13,516 nt of DNA from Candidatus Izemoplasmatales bacterium (GTDB taxonomy: Bacteria; Bacillota_I; Bacilli_A; Izemoplasmatales; Hujiaoplasmataceae): assembly GCA_028702245.1 (NCBI GenBank), contig JAQVPE010000009.1, forward strand, positions 1 to 13,516, written 5' to 3'. The notes under the pieces are model-generated. The model was not told the origin of the DNA. It did no database searches and saw only the letters and a program-made list of their open reading frames with translations. A program made the translations under genes and the position numbers. Positions 1 to 6,301 of the stretch are shown here, in pieces (the stretch's first letter is position 1; the number at the start of each line of letters is the position of its first letter).

Positions 1-367
1 GTTTTGTCCAAACACCTTTCAAACCGGCAAAACTGCCAAAGACCATCATCTGGTCATAGGCAAATTCATGGATGTGTTCTGGGCTTAAATATTTAGGGTT
101 GTCTTCGGACAGCACATTTTGGATCATCCGATTGATGAATGCCTCGTCGATCCGTAAAAAAATGGTATCTTTTTCGGAATCGGTAATCAACGATTCTAGT
201 TCATGGTTGAAAGAAGTGTAAAAGGCGGTTTCAGAAGACTCGACATACTGATCGATCGGAGCTTCGGTTTTCATATGCAAAAGATACATGGGGACGCCAA
301 TAATCAGTAGAAGCAATATAGCTATGCTGATGAAAACCCATAACAGAAATTTAAACAATCGTTTCAT
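1..367 (-). CDS. Unidentified membrane-anchored protein, N-terminal part (runs off left edge)
   Basis: The first 122 residues are visible; the rest lies beyond base 1. It starts MKRLFKFLLWVFISIAILLL, a short basic stretch followed by one strongly hydrophobic segment (about residues 7-30). A polar, acidic region follows, with a mostly helical look (EAPIDQYVESSE, FINRMIQNVLSED). This is the pattern of a single-pass protein with its bulk outside the membrane; no lipobox cysteine is seen. The start is well placed: AGGAGGT at 374-380 lies six bases before the ATG. It begins 46 bases after the stop of the membrane protein upstream on the same strand, with no terminator between them, so the two are probably co-transcribed. 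I do not recognise the family and cannot assign a function. It is too short for the usual ORF listing only because the window cuts it. Confidence 0.8.
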   Translation of the reverse strand, partial: MKRLFKFLLWVFISIAILLLLIIGVPMYLLHMKTEAPIDQYVESSETAFYTSFNHELESLITDSEKDTIFLRIDEAFINRMIQNVLSEDNPKYLSPEHIHEFAYDQMMVFGSFAGLKGVWTK

Positions 368-413
368 TGTCCGACCTCCTAGAGTGATATTGTGCTTCTA
401 ACTTTGAAATGTC

Positions 414-1340
414 TCAATCGTCTGACTCGCTGGCAACATCTTTAACCGCACGAAAACTAAGATAGTCTTGACCGTCGATCTTCATTTTTGCATGAACTCC
501 GCCATGATAAACGATGATAAACGCCCTTTGCTCATCTTCTTCAAAGGATTCCGAAGTCCAATAGTAGATAACCTGAGAATGGACGTCCCAAAGTGGCGAT
601 TCTTTATCAGGGGTGAGAACATACGTTGCCGTTTTAGTGGCCGGATCCCAAGTCCCGCCCGCATTCTCACCGTGCAACATCAATGATCTAACAACTTCAT
701 CAACCGTCGGCAGCCGCCAAATATTTTGCTCTTCATCCATTAACGTGGTTCCGTCAGAAGACAAATACTTGCACCTCTCCTTAGCCTCTTCCCAAGTGAT
801 CCCCTCATCAGGCCATCCGGGACCGCGAGGAGCCCATGCAAGCGTTACACCATTGCCTTCGACTATTCTTAGACCAAAATCAAAGTCGTTGACTCTTTGA
901 GAGACTTTGATGCCTTGAACAAGAGAAATAGAAATAATAATCAAAAGAGGAATGCCGAGAATCAGGCTCCTCGCAAGTATTAAAGGTTTGGGTTCGCCAA
1001 AGAAGTATAGCAGTCCGAGACCGAGAACCGGAAGCACTATCAAAAGATACAAAACACTGAAATGGGAGCCTGAAAAAAACCAGACACTGAATCCGGCCAA
1101 ACCAAGATGAAGAATCAATCCGACTAGTTTCCATTTCAGAGTCACGATGGCTAGGAAAACAAAGACGATTGAAAATAACAAATATTGAAAAAACATCATG
1201 AACAGGTTTTCCCACAAAGAAGTCGAATACCATCCTTCGTGAAAGTTCTCGATACTGCCCCAATAAGCCCAAAGCCCGGATATAGTGAGCGTAACCGCTA
1301 CTGCCAGCCAACCTAGAACGAGTTTGACCCTAGATTTCAT
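414..1340 (-). CDS. Five-helix membrane protein with C-terminal DUF1566/Lcl_C-like domain
   Basis: 308 residues. The N-terminal half has five hydrophobic segments at about 8-28, 45-67, 72-89, 95-114 and 122-143. The C-terminal half (about 155-302) is soluble and carries the hallmarks of the DUF1566/Lcl_C fold, a relative of the C-type-lectin-like sulfatase-modifying (FGE) fold: ITWEEAKERCKYL, then WRLPTVDEV (208-216), YYWTSES (259-265) and the closing FRAVKD (296-301). With the N-terminus inside and five helices, this domain would face outward. The family is generally linked to binding or adhesion rather than a known reaction; the ligand is unknown. ATG at 1340 is preceded by GGGAG at 1348-1352. 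The gene has a good promoter (1377-1405) and probably reads into the partial gene at 367. Domain call is from motif memory; function is unassigned. Confidence 0.85.
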   Translation of the reverse strand: MKSRVKLVLGWLAVAVTLTISGLWAYWGSIENFHEGWYSTSLWENLFMMFFQYLLFSIVFVFLAIVTLKWKLVGLILHLGLAGFSVWFFSGSHFSVLYLLIVLPVLGLGLLYFFGEPKPLILARSLILGIPLLIIISISLVQGIKVSQRVNDFDFGLRIVEGNGVTLAWAPRGPGWPDEGITWEEAKERCKYLSSDGTTLMDEEQNIWRLPTVDEVVRSLMLHGENAGGTWDPATKTATYVLTPDKESPLWDVHSQVIYYWTSESFEEDEQRAFIIVYHGGVHAKMKIDGQDYLSFRAVKDVASESDD

Positions 1341-1376
1341 AATTGAACTCCCAATAACATGTGTTTAACTAATAAC

Positions 1377-1405
1377 ATATTACCACTTTGGAACCACTGT
1401 TGCAA
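1377..1405 (-). promoter_or_regulatory. Sigma-A-type promoter for the DUF1566 membrane protein gene
   Basis: On the minus strand, TTGCAA (1400-1405) and TAATAT (1377-1382) are separated by exactly 17 bases. The -10 lies about 36 bases upstream of the ATG at 1340. Each hexamer matches consensus in at least four positions. Confidence 0.6.
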
Positions 1406-1411
1406 TCCTTC

Positions 1412-1425
1412 CCAATATCTATTGG
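1412..1425. promoter_or_regulatory. Inverted repeat between divergent promoters (possible operator)
   Basis: CCAATA-tc-TATTGG is a perfect 6-2-6 inverted repeat. It lies seven bases upstream of the minus-strand -35 box and about 48 bases upstream of the plus-strand -35 box, a place where a dimeric regulator could act on one or both genes. No regulator gene is visible nearby, so this is a candidate site only. Confidence 0.35.
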
Positions 1426-1473
1426 CGTCCATTTTGAATTTACTGGAAAGCAACCATGAATCAGCCGGCTTCG

Positions 1474-1502
1474 TTGTATCGATGGTCGGATTATGTTAAA
1501 AT
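1474..1502 (+). promoter_or_regulatory. Promoter for the endonuclease I lipoprotein gene
   Basis: TTGTAT (1474-1479) and TAAAAT (1497-1502) have a 17-base spacer, and TGT just before the -10 makes it an extended -10 element. The predicted transcript would begin near 1509. It therefore excludes the longer reading frame that opens at 1493 and supports the GTG start at 1556. Confidence 0.55.
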
Positions 1503-1555
1503 GCAAGTGTAGCTTACTTACTTATCAATTATATTGTTGCTTAAGGAGTGATTAT

Positions 1556-3664
1556 GTGAAAAAAATAGTCTTTACACTTTTAGCGGCACAGTTATTGACT
1601 GGATGTTCGTTTTTGACTCTGGAGACTACAGTCTTGAACACGACACCATTAACAAACTCAACCAGTATAGCTACAACAACAACAACGACCTCAGCCAGTT
1701 TGACTACAACGGAAGCTATTATCACCACGACCGGTGAGGTTGTATTTCTTTCCTTTGGCGCAAACATTGAAGGAGCTAGTATTCAAAGCAATATCGATGC
1801 TCCTATTCATTCTGGCGATTTTGTTACGCTTACAGCAACACCGCTTGAAGGGTACCGTTTCGTCCACTGGGTCGATCTGGATAACGAAAAAGTCGTATCA
1901 CGTTTGACCAACTTGAGCGTTGAAATAAACCGGAATCGCCAGTTTATGGCCGTTTACACCCTTAACGACACAGTTGGCATATTTGTGCTTTCTAACGCTG
2001 ATGATTTGATACCAGTTCTTCCTGAGATGCCTTTTGGTAGCGGCGAGGAACTATCGATAATTGCGCCCGAAACCGCTGAAATAAGATTTCTATATTGGTA
2101 TGATATGGCTTCGGAAACGAAGATTTCGACAAACAACCCGCTTATAATCAGTCCCGATATCGATATGTATTTGCTTGCTGTCTATGAAGAATATCTCGGT
2201 GAACGATTGACTTACGAGACCGGATTTGAAGATGCCACGAAAGCGAGTTATGCACTGGGGACAATCGAGACCAATGAATTTCCGTTCACTCTAAATGAGG
2301 CCTTGATCGGGTCTTTGGCAAACGATAAAAAGGAAGGGTCAAAAAGCGTTCGCATCGGAAATGGATATCTTGAAACTGGTTTTGAGACAGAAGCTTTGAG
2401 AAAGATCGAGTTTGTTTATGCTTACTACGGAACCGATGGTACAAGCGCTTTTTCCGTTGCCGTGTCGAGCGATAAATCGACGTGGATTGCTCTTGATGAC
2501 TCTATATCTACGACCGATACCCTGCAAACTTTCTCTTTTCAACTCACGGACGATTGGTATCAACTTAACGATTTGCTATTGGAAACAGCACTGTATATAA
2601 GGATCACCGGTTCAGCTGACAAGAGAATCAATATTGACGAATTTAAAATCTGGCGTGAAGCCTTTGATGAACTACCGTTAGTATCCATTTTTGCAGACGA
2701 CACGGATAGCTCTTTTCCCGACAACAGCGAGCGAGCAGATATCGTGTTTGCTGAAGGCTTCAAAGTTGTACTAGCCCAAAACGAACTTTGGGACCCAGCA
2801 CTCTGCAACGCTCTTGACACCGAACTGGGTGAAACGGAGTGCCAGATATATGGCGCTGTCGACACCACCAAACTTGGGTATTATGATGTCATATATTATT
2901 ATCTCGATCCTGATGGCAATTACGCGTCCGCACCGGTTACGCATGTGGTCTTGCACGATCCATCGCTTCTTGAGCAAGACTATGTCGGTTATTATGACGG
3001 AATCGAGGGGCTTTATGGTGATGACTTGCTGTTAAAGCTCCGCGAGATCATCAACGATGGCCTCTATCGTAGGTCATACGACGAAGCTAGAACGATTCTA
3101 GCGGACGCTGACGTCGCGCCGCTTGACGACACAAAAGTTCTGACGATCTACACGCGAGAGCTGGCTCAAAGAGTGTGGGATGCCGAAAGTTGGCACCGGG
3201 AACATATTTGGCCCAATTCTCGTTTAGGAGTTCCCAGGGTTGATGGCAGCGATCGCAATATCGCCAGTGATCTTCATAATCTGCGCGCCATCATTCCTTC
3301 CATCAATAGTTCCCGCAGCAACAAAATCTTCGCTTTTGAAACCACCAGTGAAACCTTTGATCCCGGCCCCGACCGGGGCGAAGTCTCCCGCACCATGTTC
3401 TACATGGTTGTGATGTATGACTATTTGGATTTGGTCGACGAAATCCTGCCAAACGACCCCGAGACTAATTACACGTTAGCGGGAGCTAATATGTCGCTTA
3501 TTTCCGCATTCTTGACTTGGCATTATGAAGATCCTGTCGATCAGTTTGAAAGAGATCGCAATGAGACAATCTACATTTATCAGAACAACCGGAATCCTTT
3601 TGTGGATCATCCGGAACTAGTTGAGTTGATTTGGTTCGACGAACCGGCTTTCCCGCTTGGTTGA
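1556..3664 (+). CDS. Surface lipoprotein with InlB-like repeats and C-terminal endonuclease I
   Basis: 702 residues from a GTG start, chosen because AAGGAG (1543-1548) lies seven bases upstream and a lipoprotein signal follows directly: MKKIVFTLLAAQLLTGC, lipobox cysteine at 17. Next come a Thr-rich linker (about 29-59), two divergent InlB/bacterial-repeat-like modules (about 62-135 and 138-211, e.g. GYRFVHWVD and FLYWYD), a jelly-roll-like region (about 219-370), an Ig/DUF5011-like region (about 375-470) and an endonuclease I domain (about 475-690). The nuclease shows WHREHIWPNS (546-555), DLHNL (572-576), DRGEVSRTMFYM (from 606) and NRNPFVDHPE (from 678), which match the metal-dependent His-Me nuclease family, so it looks active. 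It should cut DNA or RNA at the cell surface, probably for nutrient recovery. An in-frame frame extends upstream to 1493 but lacks a ribosome site. Identity of the middle modules is less certain than that of the nuclease. Confidence 0.9.
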   Translation: MKKIVFTLLAAQLLTGCSFLTLETTVLNTTPLTNSTSIATTTTTTSASLTTTEAIITTTGEVVFLSFGANIEGASIQSNIDAPIHSGDFVTLTATPLEGYRFVHWVDLDNEKVVSRLTNLSVEINRNRQFMAVYTLNDTVGIFVLSNADDLIPVLPEMPFGSGEELSIIAPETAEIRFLYWYDMASETKISTNNPLIISPDIDMYLLAVYEEYLGERLTYETGFEDATKASYALGTIETNEFPFTLNEALIGSLANDKKEGSKSVRIGNGYLETGFETEALRKIEFVYAYYGTDGTSAFSVAVSSDKSTWIALDDSISTTDTLQTFSFQLTDDWYQLNDLLLETALYIRITGSADKRINIDEFKIWREAFDELPLVSIFADDTDSSFPDNSERADIVFAEGFKVVLAQNELWDPALCNALDTELGETECQIYGAVDTTKLGYYDVIYYYLDPDGNYASAPVTHVVLHDPSLLEQDYVGYYDGIEGLYGDDLLLKLREIINDGLYRRSYDEARTILADADVAPLDDTKVLTIYTRELAQRVWDAESWHREHIWPNSRLGVPRVDGSDRNIASDLHNLRAIIPSINSSRSNKIFAFETTSETFDPGPDRGEVSRTMFYMVVMYDYLDLVDEILPNDPETNYTLAGANMSLISAFLTWHYEDPVDQFERDRNETIYIYQNNRNPFVDHPELVELIWFDEPAFPLG

Positions 3665-3670
3665 TTATTG

Positions 3671-3703
3671 AAAAAAAATAGGCCTTCCATTTTGGAAGGA
3701 CCT
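3671..3703 (-). terminator. Rho-independent terminator of the EFR1 gene
   Basis: AGGCCTTCCA (3680-3689) pairs with TGGAAGGACCT (3693-3703) apart from one bulged A at 3700, with a TTT loop. On the minus strand the stem is followed by a run of eight T (A tract at 3671-3678), so it ends transcription of the gene stopping at 3735. On the plus strand there is no T run, but the same hairpin may slow transcripts leaving the endonuclease gene, whose stop is at 3664. Confidence 0.8.
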
Positions 3704-3734
3704 CTTCGATGATTGGCATGATGGCCAAAGCTCT

Positions 3735-4646
3735 TTAGCGTTGTATATAATTGCCGGTTGAATCGTCGATTAGCTTTTGGGTTTTTTCGTAATAGGAACG
3801 AAAGGATTTGAAGTATCCTTTCGTTTTCTTATTAATGTATTCGGAGGGAACCTGCGGATCGTTATGCAACTCCTGGAATGGATAGCCGCCTGAAACCCGC
3901 ATCCAACTGATCACTCCGGGACGGATCGCATCTGTTGGACAGTACATCGTGCAGGCCATGCACATCGAACAGTCAAAGAAGAAGCGGGGATAGCCGTTTT
4001 TAAACTTGATATTGCTTGAAGGACAGAGTTTCTGACATAGTCCGCATTGAAGGCAGCGATCCTTCTTGACGTGAAAGAACGGACCATTGATCCTCGCTCC
4101 CCAATACAAAACATATCTGATCGTAATCATCACGAGCCATGTCCACGGATAGATCTTTCTTTTTGTGACTTTATTGTTGGCAATGTCATTAGCTATGACC
4201 ATTGCCATTTTTCTAGTATGGACATACATTTGCTTGGCAAGCGCAAATGGATAACGAAAAAGGATATTATAGGGCATCAACAGATGCGTATCCATCAATA
4301 ATTGATAGCCTCGTTTCTTCAATAGTCGCATCAAACTCCAACTAGAAGCGTTGTTCAAACAAAATGGTTCCCCTGCAGTTTTGAAGATAAAAACCGGCTT
4401 GTTGTGAGCGGTTGGCAGTATTCTTTTTATCGTTGAAAGAAATAGTTGCGGCGGGTTGAAGGCATGGATGGGATATCCAAGACCGAGGACATCATAAGAT
4501 ATGGGAGCGGGTATTTTGTCCAAAGGTTTCCTGATTTGAAAGAGATCGACTTCATAGCCTTTGTTTTGAAGCTCGGACTGAATCATTTGCGCGGCAATGG
4601 CAGTGTTGTTGGTGCCGCTATAGAAGTAGATGATCGCTCTTGGCAT
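3735..4646 (-). CDS. EFR1-family flavodoxin/4Fe-4S ferredoxin protein
   Basis: 303 residues. The N-terminus (MPRAIIYFYSGTNNTAIAAQ) is a flavodoxin-like domain whose first beta strand runs into the phosphate-binding loop SGTNNT (10-15); the domain continues with GLGYPIHAFNPP (55-66). The C-terminal part binds two 4Fe-4S clusters: C198-x2-C201-x2-C204-x3-C208-P and C226-x2-C229-x2-C232-x3-C236-P. A hydrophobic stretch at about 166-183 could touch the membrane. Such proteins are thought to pass electrons between flavin and iron-sulfur clusters in anaerobes, but their partners are largely unknown, and none is encoded next door. ATG at 4646 was chosen because GGAAGGAA lies just upstream and the flavodoxin strand begins at once. 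A 44-residue upstream extension to 4778 has no family similarity and overlaps the likely promoter. Ends in a strong terminator at 3671-3703; transcribed alone. Confidence 0.88.
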   Translation of the reverse strand: MPRAIIYFYSGTNNTAIAAQMIQSELQNKGYEVDLFQIRKPLDKIPAPISYDVLGLGYPIHAFNPPQLFLSTIKRILPTAHNKPVFIFKTAGEPFCLNNASSWSLMRLLKKRGYQLLMDTHLLMPYNILFRYPFALAKQMYVHTRKMAMVIANDIANNKVTKRKIYPWTWLVMITIRYVLYWGARINGPFFHVKKDRCLQCGLCQKLCPSSNIKFKNGYPRFFFDCSMCMACTMYCPTDAIRPGVISWMRVSGGYPFQELHNDPQVPSEYINKKTKGYFKSFRSYYEKTQKLIDDSTGNYIQR

Positions 4647-4695
4647 CGTATGTTCCTTCCGGTAAACAGGATTTGATTTAAGAGATTTCTTAACT

Positions 4696-4724
4696 ATTAT
4701 AAACAACGTTACCATCAAATAAAA
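4696..4724 (-). promoter_or_regulatory. Probable promoter of the EFR1 gene
   Basis: A perfect TATAAT on the minus strand (4696-4701) lies 49 bases upstream of the chosen ATG. The best -35 at 17-base spacing is a poor TTTTAT (4719-4724), so activity may depend on other factors. Confidence 0.45.
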
Positions 4725-4826
4725 GCATACTAGCGATATTTGGCAAGGTTCTGCCAAAGAATGTGTTTCGACAATCAATATAAGCGAACAAATATGTTAG
4801 CTTTTATCTTGGCCGGCAGATACTAA

Positions 4827-6050
4827 TTAATTTTCTTTATAAATCATCCGATTGTAAACATGGACGAATCCGATTTTTTCATACAGTCTTTTTGCTTTAT
4901 TGTTGCCAAGGTCGACATGGAGAGAGACGTTCCCTTTAGTCAGTTCAACTGCTTTTTGAAGCAATAAAATACCAATCCCCCGGCCCTTGCTTTGGGGGTT
5001 GACGCCAATATATGCCAGGTGATAGCTAGGAATGAATGTTTTGAAACCGATACTAACAATCACACAGATTCCTACATGTTCGCCCTCTTTGTTCGCCAGA
5101 AGAATGAAGCCTTCATCCATGGCATTCTGGATGGCTTCGGCGGTTTCCGGTAAAGAGTCAGAATAGGGGTGAAGCCATGATTTGGTGAATTCTATCAGTT
5201 GCCTTTTGGGAACTTCATCAAAACTTAGGACCCTTTCGATTTTGATCGAGCTTTTGCCGCTGTTAAGCAATATAACATGATTGTCGTTTGCTAAGTCATG
5301 ATTTTTGATCTTGTTCAAAAATACCGCAAAAGCCATCGCGCCGTTTTTAGAAACGCTAAGTTGCTCTTTCTTGAGAAGGACCGCTGATTCTTTGATCAGA
5401 TCATCATCAATCATTTCTTGGACAAAACCATGATCTTCAATTTGATTTGAAGTTTTGTGATTGCTTGTCGCCCAAATAACATTGATGGGGCTTGGTTTGT
5501 TGTCTTCAAGAGACTGTTGATAGATGAATCGGTGCATTCCCGACAAGTCGTGGTTATGGACGGGATATAGGTATAGATTCGTGTTCCCCTCGAGGTTTCG
5601 ATCGCAAATTTCTTGCGCGATGTCCATGACGGCTATTTCCGCCGGAAGCTGATCGGTCTCTCCCTCAAGAGCCAAATACATATTGTTTTCAGAAGCGTAT
5701 TTTTGAAGTGTCTTGAGTTTTATGCCGTCTTCAACGTTTCGCCAGTCAAGAATTGTTGCATTCGAAAATAGTGTCTGTTTCCACCGCTCATTCGCAAAAC
5801 GAGGGATAATCACGGAAAGGTTATCCAAAGCGGCGAAATAATGAAGCGAATTGAGAAAAGGACGTGAACCGTGAGCCAGTATCTGATGACTGTTGCTGTT
5901 AACTGCCGTCTTGACCAACCTTTCGGTGATGCGATCGAGCCTTTCCCCGGTCGGATTCGCGCCTTCAAGTTTTAGATAGATATGATTGATATTTAGTGCC
6001 GCCTCGATTTTTCGGGCTCTGATCATTGGTGTTTTGCCGCTTTTTAACAT
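4827..6050 (-). CDS. Degenerate threonine-synthase-like (PLP fold II) domain fused to GNAT acetyltransferase
   Basis: 407 residues in two parts. Residues 1-~265 follow the plan of type II PLP enzymes such as threonine synthase: GKTPMIRARKIEAALNINHIYLKLEGANPTGE. However, the usual NPTGSFKDR reads NPTGERLDR (32-40), so Leu38 stands where the Schiff-base lysine should be. The substrate loop (AHGSR, 59-63) and the glycine-rich phosphate loop (VHNHDLSGM, 164-172) are also altered. It is therefore unlikely to be a PLP catalyst. Residues ~272-407 are a GNAT domain with the acetyl-CoA loop NPQSKGRGIG (351-360) and the closing NNKAKRLYEKIGF (383-395), apparently intact. The product may be an acetyltransferase whose pseudoenzyme half binds an amino acid or other ligand; that role is inferred. 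ATG at 6050 has CTCCTT/AAGGAG at 6056-6061. The gene is alone, divergent from the phosphoesterase gene, with its own promoter. Confidence 0.82.
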   Translation of the reverse strand: MLKSGKTPMIRARKIEAALNINHIYLKLEGANPTGERLDRITERLVKTAVNSNSHQILAHGSRPFLNSLHYFAALDNLSVIIPRFANERWKQTLFSNATILDWRNVEDGIKLKTLQKYASENNMYLALEGETDQLPAEIAVMDIAQEICDRNLEGNTNLYLYPVHNHDLSGMHRFIYQQSLEDNKPSPINVIWATSNHKTSNQIEDHGFVQEMIDDDLIKESAVLLKKEQLSVSKNGAMAFAVFLNKIKNHDLANDNHVILLNSGKSSIKIERVLSFDEVPKRQLIEFTKSWLHPYSDSLPETAEAIQNAMDEGFILLANKEGEHVGICVIVSIGFKTFIPSYHLAYIGVNPQSKGRGIGILLLQKAVELTKGNVSLHVDLGNNKAKRLYEKIGFVHVYNRMIYKEN

Positions 6051-6090
6051 AGGTGCTCCTTATTGGTATTGTCTTTTTGATCTCATTGTC

Positions 6091-6118
6091 ATTATAACAT
6101 CTTTTGTCCTTGACTCAA
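6091..6118 (-). promoter_or_regulatory. Promoter of the PLP-like/GNAT fusion gene
   Basis: On the minus strand TTGAGT (6113-6118) and a perfect TATAAT (6091-6096) are 16 bases apart. The -10 lies 40 bases upstream of the ATG at 6050. Confidence 0.6.
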
Positions 6119-6233
6119 AATTATGAGGATACCCGATCAGTAATTACTAATGAATCAGAGGCCGAATAGGGCCAGTTTCATATGGAATATGGACAATATC
6201 ATTTAGACAATCAAGGATGAATCCAGTATTAAG

Positions 6234-6242
6234 TGTTATAAT
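6234..6242 (+). promoter_or_regulatory. Extended -10 promoter of the phosphoesterase gene
   Basis: TGTTATAAT is a perfect extended -10 element (TGn-TATAAT). No recognisable -35 hexamer sits 16-18 bases upstream, which is acceptable for extended -10 promoters. The start codon at 6302 is 59 bases downstream. Confidence 0.5.
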
Positions 6243-6301
6243 GTTTATTGTAGAGTTACTTTCCGATTTTTCAATTTATCCATAATAGAGGTGAAGTGGG
6301 A

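Noticed and set aside
880..1311. Minus-strand open frame of 143 codons within the DUF1566 membrane protein gene
   Set aside because: It overlaps the supported frame on the same strand, and its protein is Arg/Ser/Phe-rich with no recognisable domain: a frame shadow.
3498..3728. Minus-strand open frame of 76 codons across the end of the endonuclease gene
   Set aside because: It covers the nuclease's conserved C-terminal motif on the other strand and runs through the EFR1 terminator.
4647..4778. 44-residue N-terminal extension of the EFR1 protein
   Set aside because: It overlaps a perfect TATAAT, lacks a ribosome site, and precedes a good ribosome site directly upstream of the flavodoxin start.
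6138..6191. Small dyads AGTAATTACT (6139-6148) and CATAT-gga-ATATG (6179-6191) between divergent genes
   Set aside because: They are short and AT-rich, so expected by chance in such DNA; not enough to call an operator.
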